Counted from the stretch's first letter, positions 1 through 13,490 are shown. The stretch is 64,000 nt of DNA from Azadirachta indica (GCA_022749755.1 CM040446.1:3278966-3342965), one strand, 5' to 3'. Program-made: numbers and translations. Notes: generated by a model from the letters alone, not told the origin.

Positions 1-970
1 ATCCTTCCATATAATCACACAACTAATTACATCATATAATAAATACTCACCAAATAAAATTAAAATCAACTACGGGAAGTCCTATGAATGAACTGAATTT
101 ATACTAAAATCAAATGAAACCCGAGAAGCGTTCAGTGTTCATATATGCGATCAAAATCAAATCAATGGTCTTTCAGGGGTAGTTGGAATTAATTATTGCT
201 TGCAAAAGAAGTAGTGCCAGGGCGTTGACAACCCCGCCCAAATGAAAGACGATAAGCATATCCACGTTAGCTTTATTATTTTCCTGATTTTAAAGTTTCT
301 TCGCTAATTTTCCAGCTATACCCCTTTTCACGTGCCCTGTACCCCAACCGTTCTCTTCAAACACATCGAACTTGCCTCCCTCCATTTTCGGAAATATCTT
401 CTTCCCCACCGGCCAGTGACAGGTTAACCATCTGTATAATAATTTATTACAATTATTAATCATATTTATAATTATCGAGCAATGAGTTCTACCATCCTAA
501 TAGGCTATTTATTAATTGGTATCATATAATTATCACATTAATATAAATTAAAAAATAAAAGTTTTATATGTAAGTGAATGTTTGTATTTTGACAATTTTT
601 TTATTAGACGGTCTCATAAATAAGAGTGATAGATGGATAGATGTCTGTTGATAAAAGAGTTCTAATTTTCTATGCCTGGTATCCTTAGTCATGTTAATAT
701 CATAAAATTATATTTAAAATATGATATCAGCGTATTGTATTGTAGATTTATCCTATGTAATACACCCGTACCATTAATTCTCTAATTATAATGAATCCAT
801 AAAGATTAATCACTTATAATCAGTACGGCTCTCTCTCTCAGAAAATCATTTACAACTTCCCTCTTCCTCAGTTCTCATTATTATGTTAATCACTCCAGCT
901 TTTTAGATTAGCAAACCTAACCATTTTCATTGAAAATAAAAAAAAAAAATGCTATCTTACCTACCTCCTC
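1..970. other. Intergenic region upstream of the UGT gene
   Basis: AT-rich DNA with no convincing reading frame. A CACGTG G-box lies at 329-334, about 740 bp before the glucosyltransferase start, and a CT-rich tract lies at about 830-841. Both could belong to the UGT promoter, but that is inference. Confidence 0.5.
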
Positions 971-978
971 TCATTCTT

Positions 979-986
979 GATAAATA
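979..986 (+). promoter_or_regulatory. Weak TATA-like box of the UGT gene
   Basis: GATAAATA lies about 90 bp before the ATG at 1073, a plausible distance for a TATA element and a short leader. The match to the TATAAA consensus is imperfect. Confidence 0.35.
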
Positions 987-1072
987 GGAGCACAACCAGA
1001 TACAGAAAATCATCCTATCCTATCGAATCAGTATCGAATACGATTTTGTAGTTTTTAAGCAGAAAAGACAGC

Positions 1073-2574
1073 ATGCTAGAAGGAGGTAGCACCCAAAAAC
1101 ACGTAGCTGCTCTCGCATTTCCATTTGGAAGCCATGCAACACCTATGCTCAACCTCGTCCGGCGGCTATCCAATGCTGTGCCGGACGTCAAGTTTTCTTT
1201 TCTCTGCGCTGCACATGTCAACGAAACATTGTTTTCGAAAACAGGCGAGATTGACGTTAATAAGATAAAACCAGTAAATGTCGACAGCGGGTTGCCGGAG
1301 GGCTTCAAGTTTAGGGGTAATCCCCAGGAGCCTGTCGAGTATTTTCTGAAGGCGACGCCTGGGAATTTTGAGAGAGCTCTAAAGACGGCGGTTGCCGAGA
1401 CGGGAACGGAGATCAGCTGCTTGCTCACAGATGCGTTCCTTTGGTTCTCGGCGGAAATTGCGGAGTCCCTCCGAGTCCCGTGGATCCCATATTGGACGGC
1501 CGGTGCGCGGTCGCTGCTTCTCCACGTTGACACGGACAATATCCGACAAATTATGGGAGTTAATGGTTAGTATATAAGTATGAGAACCATTCTTTGTTAT
1601 AAATTAATAAGAAAAAAAATTCTCTGTTTTAAGTACGTAAAACTTTTGGACTCTGATGTTTTTTTTTTTTTTGAATTATTTGGCTGATTAATTAATTAAT
1701 TTTCAATCTTCAATATGCAGTACCTGAGAACAAAAGCCTGGATTTCCTTCCAGGATTTTCTTCCATACGTGCTAAAGACTTACCCGAAGGAATAATATCG
1801 GGGGACATAAAAGGACCTTTCCCAGAGATGTTGCACAAAATTGGAAAAGCAATGCCAAAGGCAACCGTTGTTCTCTCAAACCATATCGAAGAACTAGACC
1901 TTACTGTTGTTGAAACACTCAGATCAAGACTCCGCAGGTTTCTGAATATTGGTTCCTTCACTTCAACAGCTTCACAGCCCGATCCTCATGGCTGTCTGCA
2001 ATGGCTGAATCAACGCGAAAAATCATCAGTTGTTTACGTTAGTTTTAGTACAGTGATGGCACCGCCACCAGCTGAGCTCACAGCATTGGCCGAAGCCCTA
2101 GAAGAATTAAGATTTCCTTTTCTCTGGTCATTTAGAGGCAATGCTGAAGAACAATTGCCAAAAGGGTTTTTGGAAAGAACAAGTGCTTATGGGAAGTTGG
2201 TGCCATGGACTCCCCAGCCGGAAGTTTTGGCACATTCCTCTGTTGGAGTGTTTGTGACTCACAGCGGGTGGAACTCCGTCGCTGAGAGCATTGCCGGTGG
2301 TGTGCCGATGGTTTGCAGGCCACTTTTTGCAGATCAAACGCTGAACTGGCGGACTGTTGAGGCTGTTTGGGGGATTGGTTTGGGGGTTGACGGTGGGAAA
2401 TTGACCAAAGATGGAACAGCGAAAGCTCTGAAAGCTGTATTGTCAAGTGAAGAGGGGAAAAGAATGAGAGAAAATGTTGGAGTCCTCAAGGAACTTACTA
2501 GTAAGGCTGTAGAAGCTAATGGTAGCTCGAATAAAAATTTTAAGGCTCTTGTTGAAGTTGTCACCAAGAGTTGA
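1073..2574 (+). CDS. UDP-glycosyltransferase, flavonoid 3-O-glucosyltransferase type (UGT78-like)
   Basis: Family 1 plant glycosyltransferase, predicted to move a sugar (probably glucose) from a UDP-sugar to the 3-hydroxyl of flavonols or anthocyanidins in the cytosol. Two exons, 1073-1565 and 1721-2574, join in phase with GT-AG borders and give 448 aa, a normal family length. The N-terminal acceptor domain has FPFGSHATPML with the presumed catalytic His21, and its likely partner Asp120 in LLTDAF. The C-terminal half carries a complete 44-residue PSPG box at about 327-370, starting WTPQPEVL, with HSGWNS in the middle and ending FADQ; the final Gln is usual in glucose users. The single intron and the overall sequence resemble UGT78 enzymes. 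The family assignment is strong; the exact acceptor cannot be read from sequence. No breaks or missing key residues were seen. Confidence 0.92.
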
Positions 2575-4227
2575 TAATTATATGTCGATTATGCTTCCTT
2601 CAATGCTATGTTGTCTAGAATTAGAGTTGAAGCTGCAGTTCTCAAAATAAGAAAATAGAAGAAAACAAAAAATTTGAATAATACCATAGGATCTCACTCC
2701 CTGACGATTAAATTTTGAAACTAAGCTGAAAATTTGAAGGTTTATTATGCAGAAAAAGAAATATAAGCTTGCAGGGTAAACAGCCAAAAGAAATTGGATT
2801 CAATCCCATTCACATCACTCACCTGATTCACAACTATCAGAAGCAACATAAATCGATAGATATTTATAATTTCATGAGCTGTGCCATCATCTTATTGCAG
2901 CAAAAATTGAGAAAACTTCAATGGTATTGAACATTTGAATGAAACTTCAATGGTATTGAACATTTGAATGAAACTTCAATGGTATTGAACACTTGAATCG
3001 TAAAGCCTTAGTGCTAATAAATAATAAAATTGCATTGACAACACGAGACAGGAAAGAGGTTGCAACATCAAACTCATAGCACAGAAGTTTATGTGTTGTT
3101 AATAGATCTCACAGATCTCAAGTACAGTCAAACAGCTTGGTAAATTTCAATTATCGGATGAAAGAATTTTTTCAAAAGCAAAAAAATAAATGAACGATTC
3201 CAAATTTCACATCATCCTCGTTCCCACACCTAAATAATGTTAGTAAGACTTAAATACACTCCACAGTCGCTCATTATACAAAACAATAGCTAACCTAAAA
3301 GAATTACTTGAATTTTCTGAATGGAAAATTTCAACCCTTCTGCAAACCACTTGCCGGAGAAACCCATTTTGGTAATTCAATTTTATAAAACCTGCACCAA
3401 ACACGCTAATAAAGTTAAAGATATGAACAATTTGGATGGTTGCAAGTTATTAACGTGCATAAGAAAATAGGAAACACAAAAAAATGGAAAAGCAAACAGA
3501 AAAATGCAAGTTAAAACTAATAAGAGGATGCAATTAAGTTGCTCCTTCACTTGTTCAAAAGTATCCTACTATTAGTTAGCATAAGGAAAGGGAATCCATT
3601 GTTTCATTATTTTACATAAGAGAGACAGGAAAGACAGACTACAATTATGTGGTCCTCTCTTTCCAACTAGTTATTGCTATCATCATATTACCATTTGTCC
3701 CTAACTCTTAACCGTAGTTTAAAAGAATTACGAGCAGTTACATTTCAGCTTAATCATTTTTAAAATAACCATTCGAGCACCTACTACATTTTCTTATCCA
3801 CCTTCACTATATGTCAAGCCAGCTATCTGAATGACTTTTGGCATAACAAAGCTTAATATTTGAATTCAGTTTTGTTACTTTAAAGAAGTCCAATCCTAGT
3901 TCCATACTTTTCACTCCAATTCAAAAATTCAAAGCTCAAATACTGAAGTAGAGCATATGATAAAATTAAAATCAACTACACACGAGTTTCATGCATGATA
4001 TCACACAGTGAAAGTTGAACTACTCTGTACTTTGATATAAATGGCCAACAGTTTTAGATGTCCAGAGCATTAAATTCCAGAACCACCTACAGATAGCCTA
4101 TTTGAATTTCAGTCAACAAATTATTACATTTTCAACCTGTAGCACATTTTTCTCTTCCATTACAACTGGATGAATGGAAAGTAAACAAATACAAGTAGTC
4201 AATGGACGGGGAAAAAGGTTATCTTAC
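2575..4227. other. Region between the UGT and Yos1-like genes
   Basis: No protein gene is supported. The right part probably holds the 3' UTR of the Yos1-like gene: a splice donor lies 11 nt past its stop (exon end 4228), and an acceptor-like CAG on the minus strand lies near 3396. A short tandem repeat sits at 2912-2998. Confidence 0.5.
2912..2998. repeat. 29-bp tandem repeat, three copies
   Basis: Three adjacent 29-bp units at 2912-2940, 2941-2969 and 2970-2998, each containing CTTCAATGGTATTGAACA. The copies differ at only one or two positions, so the expansion is recent. Confidence 0.95.
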
Positions 4228-4238
4228 CTGGTGAAACA

Positions 4239-4472
4239 TCACCCAGATACCAATTTTACAACAATGCAGATGGAATTGAGTAGTATAAGAGGAACTCTCA
4301 TGTACTGAGTTGCATAAATGAGACCTATGATCTGTCCCTTTAAGGACTTTGTCCGACCCACAGAAAATTCTGAGAAGCTCCATCCCCTAGGTGCAAGGAA
4401 TCGATCTTCATTTATTATTGCCAGTGCATTTGCAAGAAGCAGAAAGCCTTCCAGCAGCGTCCATAAACCCAT
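4239..4472 (-). CDS. Yos1/IER3IP1-like ER-to-Golgi transport protein
   Basis: A complete 77-aa reading frame, the usual size for the Yos1/IER3IP1 family. Yeast Yos1 works with Yip1 and Yif1 in COPII vesicle transport from the ER. The protein has an N-terminal hydrophobic helix (LWTLLEGFLLLANALAI), a conserved middle with NEDRFLAPRGW and LKGQIIGL, and a C-terminal hydrophobic helix ending VVKLVSG. The coding part is one exon. On the minus strand an acceptor (TTCAG) near 4500 just before the ATG and a donor (AAG/GTCAGC) near 5820 suggest a 5' UTR intron of about 1.3 kb, with the first non-coding exon at about 5821-5950. A clear donor CAG/GTAAGAT begins 11 nt after the stop, so the 3' UTR is probably spliced too. 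The family assignment is strong; UTR exons are inferred. Confidence 0.9.
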   Translation of the reverse strand: MGLWTLLEGFLLLANALAIINEDRFLAPRGWSFSEFSVGRTKSLKGQIIGLIYATQYMRVPLILLNSICIVVKLVSG

Positions 4473-4500
4473 TTCGTGTATGATAAACGTCTTATTACTG

Positions 4501-5820
4501 AATTAAAGGAAAAATTCAATCAACTTTAGTGTGACAGGGTTCCTCTACACTGCCTTTATGACTATATACATAACAACTAAGCAAGACTGGATCAAATTGG
4601 ACAAGATATTTGCTGCACATGCATTATCAATTTAGAACAACATGGAAATTAAGCTGCAAATATTACACTTCATATCAGATACCAACAAACCAGCACAAAC
4701 AAATGGAAACACAAGTGATAATTCTAGACCAATTGTTACTAGAAAACAACACAGCTAAAACATTATGAAGCAATGTGACACATATTCAGAAAAGATAACT
4801 CTCTAAATGCAGCTACCAAGTTGTTAGCCTCTAGTCCTCGCACAAAACCTCAACAACATTATTTAATAATTATCACTTGTCCAGAAAGTGTTGCTAGTTC
4901 AGTATATAAATCACATGTATCTCTTGGATGTGAGAGTACATGTGCACAAACTATCAGCTTAAAGGAAATACATGCCCATGTCATAGTATGGCTCTGCAGG
5001 ATAGGAAGTAAATTCATGCTATAAATGCAGAAGTCCAAGAACATTTTTCAGGTACAGTGTTGGATGCAAGGAAAAGATACAGAGTCTATCTATGAGATTA
5101 AAGAAAAGATCTATCTATGATCAAATGTAGTTATAAAATATGTAGATTAATAAAGAGGACATGGCCGAGATCACATATAATTAAAATGAGTTAACATGAA
5201 ACTCTAGGTAATAAGCATGGTCACCCAAGTTCAACAGCTACACTGAACTACACTACATTCATCCAATATACTTTCCAAGATGCTAAGATCAATAAAAATT
5301 AACAAAATAGAAAAAGCTGCATCATCATCAACTGTAGAGCCAGAAAAAAAAAGAAAAAAACCAAAACTAAAGCTTGCATCTGCCACCCATTTCCATGGCA
5401 TACCCCGTATCAATAAAGTAAATTAAAGTACCGATAATTTCCCCATAGAGTAAACAATCTTGCAAGCAAAAGAATCAGTACTATTTCTGTTATCATTGAT
5501 CATTTGTGACCATTACGCACCCAAAAGATTAAAAAAATAAATAAATGAAACAGTTCAACCCTCATCTGCAAAGAATATCAGAGAAATCTCAGAAACTTTT
5601 TATCTCATAACTGTATAGAAAACCCATCACGATTTAACTAAAAACAAATATACCCATGTTCAATTAAGCAAAAAGATAGAGCGAACCCATATCAAATAGT
5701 CCGCTATCTTCACTAATCCAGTTTCATTTAATACCCACAATTGAAAGACCAGATCAAAACCTAAAACTTCAGAAAAACTTGACAAACTAAATGCAAAGGA
5801 AAAAGTGAATTGAAGCTGAC
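4501..5820 (-). other. Probable 5' UTR intron of the Yos1-like gene
   Basis: The stretch is bounded on the minus strand by AAG/GTCAGC near 5820 and TTCAG near 4500. It contains no supported coding sequence. A transcript would be needed to confirm it. Confidence 0.5.
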
Positions 5821-5950
5821 CTTAGCGTATCAGAAATCTAATCTTCAGAATCGTCTAAGCCTACAGAAGGGAGCGCCGGTTGTGCCTTTTATCTTCCTCA
5901 GAATTCCCAGACACTAGAGCAGCAAGTTACACACGGAGAAAGATTCGGGG

Positions 5951-6957
5951 ATCAACCGTAAAGGTGATATGAATGGGCCAAGATCCGGGTCCTGGGCTCG
6001 GTCCAATTTTTGGTTACCAAACTTTTGAAAATAGCTATTACGTTATGCACCGCACCAAAATTCTGGTTACACCCCCTTTCTGAGTAAGCAATTCACATAT
6101 AATTTTTTAAGTTATCACCATTTTATAAAATAAAAAGCTAAGGATAAAACATAATAAGATATTATAAATATAAGAAATGTTATTTAAAAGAGATCCCGGT
6201 TGAAACGAGATAATGATCATCAAAAATAATAAATTATATTTGATGTTAGTATTTAAAATTAATCTAAAATTATTTAAATGTTTAGGGCTCAGTTTTTTCT
6301 TCTTTTTTCCTGTTTTTGCTATTCTTGTGACTCTTTCTAGCACAGGGTGGGCTAAAGTTCAGCTTGATTTTGATTTTTTTTTTTAATTTTAGTTAAGAGC
6401 TTTTTTATTGTAAAATATAAATTATTTTACTTCACGATCGAAAACTTCATTGTTAGCAAAATTGTTTAGGTTTCATATGAGAAAAAATATTTTAGTGTTT
6501 TTATTAATGTTTGTCTTCGTTGTTTTTTAATCTTCATTTATCACACCTCTCAGCAAAATTATGAAAATTACCCTATTATATTTTTTTTATTATATGAATT
6601 TTTATGCAAATTACCTTATTTCATATTTTTAACTATTATTCTAATTTATTGCAAAAGATTTCGAGTAAGTTTCCCTATATATTCTTGATCGGTTGTGTTC
6701 TTTCTACTTATTTATTAATAACTTGGCTTCCCTTCACGGGGTTTAATTTGAAAGAAAAGTCCTTAGAATTAGGAAGATGAAGTAATTGTAATAACTTTTT
6801 CATGCACAGCAATCATACATGTCAAGAAACTGAGAATATCACATTAAGATTATTATTAACATAATTTACAAAAAACCTTACATCAATTCTTCATCTCCCA
6901 AATCTTATGATCATAACGAATAAACATCCACAACTTCCTAATATTTCCTGAACAATA
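5951..6957. other. Intergenic region between the Yos1-like and MYB genes
   Basis: Very AT-rich with long T runs. It should hold the Yos1-like promoter (left) and the MYB 3' UTR (right). Nothing else can be supported. Confidence 0.5.
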
Positions 6958-8363
6958 TTACAGATTGTAGCCTAACTCAAAATCTTGAAACATCCCCTCA
7001 GACTGAAGAGCAGGCGTCGAGTCCCAAGAGTTTGAGGATGCTGATTTTGAATCGAACTCATTTGCCCACCAAATTAAACTGTCCTTGGAACCATTCATAG
7101 TCGCATTGAAACAATCAAATTCACCAATTTGATGATCCTCCTGTGCTGTGAATCCAACTCCTTTGTTATTAAGAAAGCTTTCAAGCTCAGCCTGGAAAGT
7201 TGAGAACTCCTGGTTTGCTGCGTTAGATTGCTCGATACCATTTGCTTTTGGCACAGGATTGACAGGAATCGAGCTATCTGATGAAGATATTCCATTCAAA
7301 GAGTTACCAAATTCCTGCACCTTGGAGTTGCTGATCGGTTGATAATTATGTGGAAATGTTGAAGGGGCAGTGGATTGTCCAGGGAAATTATCAACATTTT
7401 GTTCGTGCCCTAGTTGAGAACCGGGCACAACATTTTGCATAATAGAGTTCTGGCCTTGGTTCAAAGATTGAAGATTTTGTAACATTTTTTCCTGTAAAGG
7501 GTGCAACTTGGGCCAAAGGGCGGGACTGTTGTAGAAAGAGAGAGGGTTTTGGAGGCTCTGAAGCTGCATATGTAGTTGTAGTCTTTCAATGGCCGAATTG
7601 CTGAATCCCTGTGAATATTGACCATCTTCCCCTAGATTAGCACCATTTGAATCTTTCCCTGATGATAATCCATTGACATTGTTGGACTGTTTACGTATTC
7701 CAAGCAGCTTTTTCTTCAATCTCGTGTTCCAGTAATTCTTGATGTCATTATCAGTTCTTCCAGGCAGTTGAGCAGCAATTATGGACCATCTAAATATAGA
7801 AACAAAGTTTAACACAATTAGTCTTCATTTCATAAAAGGTGAACCAAAGAACAGAAGAAATTAACTAGATCTTCAAAGGGAAGGTGTGAAATCTTTTACT
7901 TAACTAGGGTTAATTAATTAACCTAGACAAAAGCATCACGAATAGAAGAAAAAAGACAAGCAGTTCATGTTAAGAGAGAGAAAGGGTAAAACCTGCTGCC
8001 AATACTAATGTAAAGGCTGCAAATGATATTGTCTTCTTCTTCAGAGAATCCACCATGCTTGATGTTGGGTCTCAGGTAATTCAACCATCTCAGTCTGCAA
8101 CTCTTTCCACACCTCTTCAGCCCTACAGAATGAAAAATATAACGCACACAACAATTACATAAACTTATAAGAAAAGCGACAACAAGAAAATCCAAAGTTT
8201 GTGCGAGAGAGAAAACTAATTAAGTACCAATTTTCTGAGGAAGAGCAATCCAGTTGCCTCCAGTGCCTTGTTTTTCGATATAATCCTTCAGTTTAGCATC
8301 TTCTTCAGGCGACCATGGACCTTTCTTCACATTAGCCTTATCGCAGCAAGGAGCTCGACCCAT
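6958..8363 (-). CDS. R2R3-MYB transcription factor, MYB36/RAX group (subgroup 14)
   Basis: A nuclear DNA-binding regulator of 365 aa. Exons are 8363-8228, 8122-7993 and 7789-6958, all GT-AG, and the 130-nt middle exon is the classic R2R3-MYB size. It starts [17 protein letters not shown]. The R2 repeat spans about residues 14-64, and the R3 repeat (65-115) includes [20 protein letters not shown]. The R3 helix and the following KLLG match the group containing MYB36, RAX1-3, MYB68 and MYB87. In Arabidopsis MYB36 drives Casparian strip formation and RAX proteins control axillary meristems. The tail is Gln/Asn-rich with [13 protein letters not shown] and [10 protein letters not shown] and ends DFELGYNL; to me this looks closer to MYB36 or MYB87 than to RAX, but that is from memory. 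A TATA box on the same strand at 8473-8479 fits a leader of about 85 nt. Confidence 0.93.
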
Positions 8364-8472
8364 ATCTCTAAGTTTTCCTCTTCTTTCTTCTTCTATTTCT
8401 TTTTCTTCAAGCAAAGTGAAAGACAAATCTCTGTCTCGGATTGTTGGAAAAAAATGGGGAAGGAAGACCAAG

Positions 8473-8479
8473 ATTTATA
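8473..8479 (-). promoter_or_regulatory. TATA box of the MYB gene
   Basis: CTATAAAT on the minus strand, about 110 bp before the MYB ATG at 8363. This is a good consensus match at a suitable distance. Confidence 0.6.
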
Positions 8480-8489
8480 GGTAGGAAGG

Positions 8490-11400
8490 GTGGGTGATGT
8501 GATGGTTATGAGGACAAAAAGTCCTGCACCCCCTCAACATTATTATTTCTCTCTAATTCTGGGTATTTTACAAAGTCTCACTCTCTCTCTTCCTTTTTGG
8601 ATTAGTTTGCTAATCCACAATTAAGTATTCCTACAACTGGACAAATTGTAACACAAATTTCTTCTTTTTAACCATTTTAAATTCCAGTGCTTTTTTGGGT
8701 TTGATTAGTTTATTGTTTGAATCCAATGTTGCAGGTAATATCTGATCAAAAGAAGCCTCCATTCATCCTCTTAGTTTCTTGCAATTTAACATGCATCGTT
8801 GAAATTAATAATGATGTTCTGTTATCAAGATAGCCAATACATTATTATTTCGTTATCTATACTGTAGAAAATTTTTTTTCACAGGCGCGTTGTCAAAGGC
8901 GGCTAATCATATATGAACAACAGATCATACAAGAACAATTTCAATTCGATATAGGAATGGGAAGTAATTAAATTCATTGACCTGAGCAATGTTTATTATA
9001 TGTCCTGTTAACAGTAATTTTCGTTTTTCAAATAGAGCCAAAAAAACTGTTGGTATGGCTCTACTTCAGTAATAATTTTTTCACTTCAACATTGAACCAG
9101 TTAATGCTGCGTGAAAGTTAATTAATTGACTTACTTTTCTACGTATTTGTATTCTTTAATTCGTAAAGGAAAATGGAAAAAGAGTTGATATCTGTTTACA
9201 ACTCAATTGATGAGGATCGTCAGGATGTGTCTGGTGTATCCAGCTCAGGTTCAGGAGGGTTCAGCGGAAATCCAACCTGAAAAACCCACGTAATTATTTT
9301 CTTTTTTCTCTTTTTTAATACAAGACGACGATTGCTCATTAATTTCAACGGCTATATGAATCCTACCACAGGAAAATAAGGCACAAGAAATGGTCATCTG
9401 TCTTCCACAGAAGAGGAAACAAATGAGAGTGTAGGAAACAAATCTTCAGTTTCACCATCAGTTTTTGCTTTTCATTCATTCTTTTCTAACATGTTTACTT
9501 AGAAGTGTTATTTCTGCTGCAACCAAGTCATAATTGATGCTGATTTTGGAAGCAAGACAAACAATTCCAGTTCACTCAAGAAACCCCTAATAACCCAACC
9601 AATTAATCAGGTCAATTACATGTATCCCTTTTCTCACAGAAAAGATTAGGCAAAAAGAAAACCTTAAGAAGAATAATGTTCAGGTGAATCAAACAAAGAT
9701 ATACCAGATCACGAAATGACCAACATATCTTTATTATCTTAAAATAATACGATCAGAATTATTATCAAACCCTAATTGTGACAAGTGGGCTGCCTAGACT
9801 ACACATAAAATAAAAAATTTTCTCACCCCATAACAAAAACATAGTAAAAAAAGAGAAAAAGAAGATAAAACCAAAAAGAGGGGCATGCAGATTCAAACCT
9901 TTTAAGAAGAAGTACCACTCATTGACCTCGGTTTCCTAGTTTAATATTTTCTCAAAGAATTTTATAATAAAAGATGAAGAAGAAGGAGGTCTGGAACCGC
10001 AACTACGAAGAAATAACAAGAAGAAGCTATCAAATTTCAAAAAGCACTCACTCCCGCAATTAATTATTCTATAATTAACATGTTAATTAATTCTAATTAT
10101 ATAATCGAAATGGACTCAGATTTTAAAGAGGAAGAATTTAAACATGATTACTTCTTCTGCTTGTCTTTGTTATAAACCCTAGAATCTATGCATTGACATT
10201 GCGATATTTCGTCAGCAATGAGACCAACCCGTAAGACTCTTTTGAGTGAGAGCTGGTAAAGGAGTTGTGTTGATAAGATCAAGATAAGCCTGGATAACCA
10301 TTGGCTTAATTATTATATATAATAAAATTTTAATAATATTTAATTAATAAATGTATAATTATTGGTGTGCTAAGTTGTTAATTTACTTTTATGAAATTTA
10401 AGGATTGCTCTAACAGAAGATATTTTAATGATTAGGCTTTTAGGGTTCCTTAATATTATTCATTGATGCATGGCTTTCAACAAAACACATGTTTTTTGAC
10501 TTGCTGATGGAAACTTACTTAAACCTTCTATATTATTTTTTTTAATCTAAAATTTTATTTAAGCCTGTAAAACTTATTCAGTAATTAATTAATGCTAGTT
10601 AGGGAAGCTGAATAATAATCCATGGAGATTTTAAATACCACGACTAAAATAATTATATTGAAATGAAAATAGTTTTTTTTTTTTAAGTGATGCAAGTGAT
10701 ATGTGTGAATTAAATTGAAATTTTATTTATAATTTAATTAAATTAAGGAAAAATTAATCTATATACAATATTTATGGAATATTTAAGAAAAATGAAACGA
10801 CAAACAGTCATTTCTCAAGTCATTTTTCTTACAAAAGTCTAAGGTTGGCATGAAATTTTCATGGAAATGAAGCTGAAAACCTAGAGAAAAATATCATCTT
10901 GCGTGACAGTTGTGAGTTGACAAATTTGCATTAAATAATGGACTAATTACATACCATAATATATGTTTTATGTTTACATTAATATTAATATTAGTATTAA
11001 TTCAATAAATGAGACTGTGATGACTAATTAATCAATTAATTAATAGTAAGTGGATGACTAACTTCGACACTACGTAACACATAGAGATCAATTAATTAAG
11101 CAATTAATTAAGCACTTCATAGAAAACAATGAGTAAGTGTGCAACAAAACGACGCAGTTGCTGAGCTCAATTGGGTCTCTTATCTCTTGCCCTATCAGCA
11201 ATTGTCAACCCTAATTTCTTATTTCTTATTTCCTTTTCTTTTTTTTTTAATTTTCTTTTGTTAACAAACCCATGACGATTAACAAGCAAGAGATTGACTT
11301 TGATTATATATAGCTTGAAATTTACATCATAATAAGAGTTTTTTTTTTCTTTTTTAGGAGGGGGTCTTGAATAACTTATGACTTAATAGTAAAATTAACA

Positions 11401-13490
11401 AAGAATTAAGTTGGAATTATATTACGATCAAATTAAATTTCGAGTTTTTACATACATAAATAATAATATGTAAAAGTTAAAAAGGGACCAATGCTTTTGA
11501 GAGAGCTTTCAAGAGTATTGAAAGAGATTTCTTGAAAAGTTTGAAAGTTCTTAATTCTAAATGGATACCTTTATGAAAGTACTTCCAGTACTTCTAGATG
11601 ATCTTCTCATTCAAAAAGTAGTTAAAAAAGTAACAATTTTTTTCAAAAGCACCCTAAATTTTCTTTTATATATGGTAAAAGGAGCCTTAGTATTCACTTC
11701 AACCAAAAACTAGGAATAGTTTTTAGTTATGCAAAGCACTTACAACAATTTTTTTTTTTTTTTATATTACCTATATAAATAACTAATATTATAATCAAAT
11801 ATTTATCAAGATATGACATATACAATATTGGTAAGAAGAACATTCATATAATTAGTGAAAAAGGAACTCTATAAAATAGTAAACACGTATAACAATGCTA
11901 TAAAAAGTACTTTTAAGCGTACTTTTATACATCTTAAATGGTACTAATTTCATAAAAAAAGCATATCCAAATGCAAAATCAAACATATATACTAGAAATG
12001 GGAATTATGTGGTTAATTAATTAGTAAACTAATGAATTTGAAGAACAAAGATAAGAGATGATGGTGTCATAGAATTTGACCTTACAAACTTTAAATAGAG
12101 TTGGTGATGCTTCCTACTTCACCTTCATACTTTAATCAACAATCATTAGTAAACCATAAACCAATTTCAATGTCACGTTTCATACATTAGAACTTGAGCC
12201 TCAGGAATAAAGTCAACCAGTTATTTGAAAATTAATGTACTCTCCGCAATAAATTAATTTAGTTAATTTCTGGGTCATCTTCATTTTCTGATTATATTTT
12301 AGGACTTCAAATCTTCCAATCAATCTAGAGTTGGTAACTCTGGAACCCACCATTATTACCCAACGAGCATGCAGCTTCAACACTTTAATTTGATATTATT
12401 ATAATTTCTATGCCTTAACCTTCTTCTGGGAGACTAACCTATATATGGAGAATTCATCAAGAATATTACGTGTGTATATAAATATAATATATATATATGC
12501 TTCATAAATATGATACCATTTCACATTTTTCTTGCTGAAGCTGTTTGTTTTCCACGAAAAAATAGTCTGAGTTGTGTGATTAGGTGGAAGAAGATGATTT
12601 TCTTTTTTGTCTACATGTTATTTTACCTTGACAGACCTGAATGAGTGAGATTTGAATCAAAACAAATCTTGTACAACCTCTAAAATTTTAATGGTTAAAT
12701 ACAAGTATAAATTCAAAAAAATTTCCAATGAAGCACCACTCATAATACCTGAAAATGTAACTTTTTATACCACTAAATTGACCCAAAATTCATAATTTTT
12801 TTACTTATAAATTTAGTAATATTGTATATATAATCTGACTTTAGTTAAAAATATTTTGTCTAGATATGAATGAAATTCAATCGCCATAATCCTTGAGTAA
12901 GTTTCTAGTGATCTTTTTAACTAGTTTCATTAAACAAAATGTCAAAATGTTTGTTTGCATATATTTTACTAACTGATCGACCAACTACAACTGCAAATTT
13001 GTAAGTGTTAAATAAACAAGTGGTCTTGTATCCGAATAATTGATTGTTAGTTTTGTGCAGTGAAACACCACTTATGATGCATGCAAATACACCATTTTCA
13101 CATAACTAACCAAAGACCAAAACATAAACAACAATCACATACATAACAGAAAATGCAACTATCTACTATTCTTATATCACTAGTCAATTAAGAAATGAAA
13201 ACTTGCCCGTGCAAGAAATCATATACCAAATTTTGGGAATAGATTCACCCCAAACATTTTTATTCCAGAATAGATCATCTTTGAGGGTATAGACAAAGTA
13301 ATCATATACCTTATACATTTATACGAGAGCCAAGGTATACATGTAACGTATGAATGTGAAGAAGACTCGGGCTGCAAAAATTTAAGGAAATGAAGCACAT
13401 CAAAAAACAGGTTCATAACCAAAAGGGTTCCAAGTTTCACATGATATTTTGAAGCAACATGTATGCATGTGTTCTCTCATGATAAAACTT
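8490..13490. other. Large intergenic region, MYB promoter side
   Basis: About 5 kb of AT-rich DNA with no protein gene I can support. A 35-codon ATG frame at 9173-9280 is open but has no recognisable similarity. The left end should contain the MYB promoter. The 11.5-12.0 kb part has several AAAGTAC or AAGCAC motifs in both orientations that could mark an old transposon, but no clear ends were found. Confidence 0.5.

Noticed and set aside
9173..9280. 35-codon ATG frame (starts MEKELISVYNS, Ser/Gly-rich end) in the MYB upstream region
   Set aside because: Short, with no recognisable similarity, no second copy and no promoter signal; such frames are expected by chance.
11480..11960. Transposon suggested by repeated AAGTAC/AAGCAC motifs
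   Set aside because: No matching terminal repeats or target duplication could be defined.
13219..13440. 73-aa minus-strand frame downstream of the Raf-like gene
   Set aside because: No recognisable features and no splice or promoter context; probably chance.
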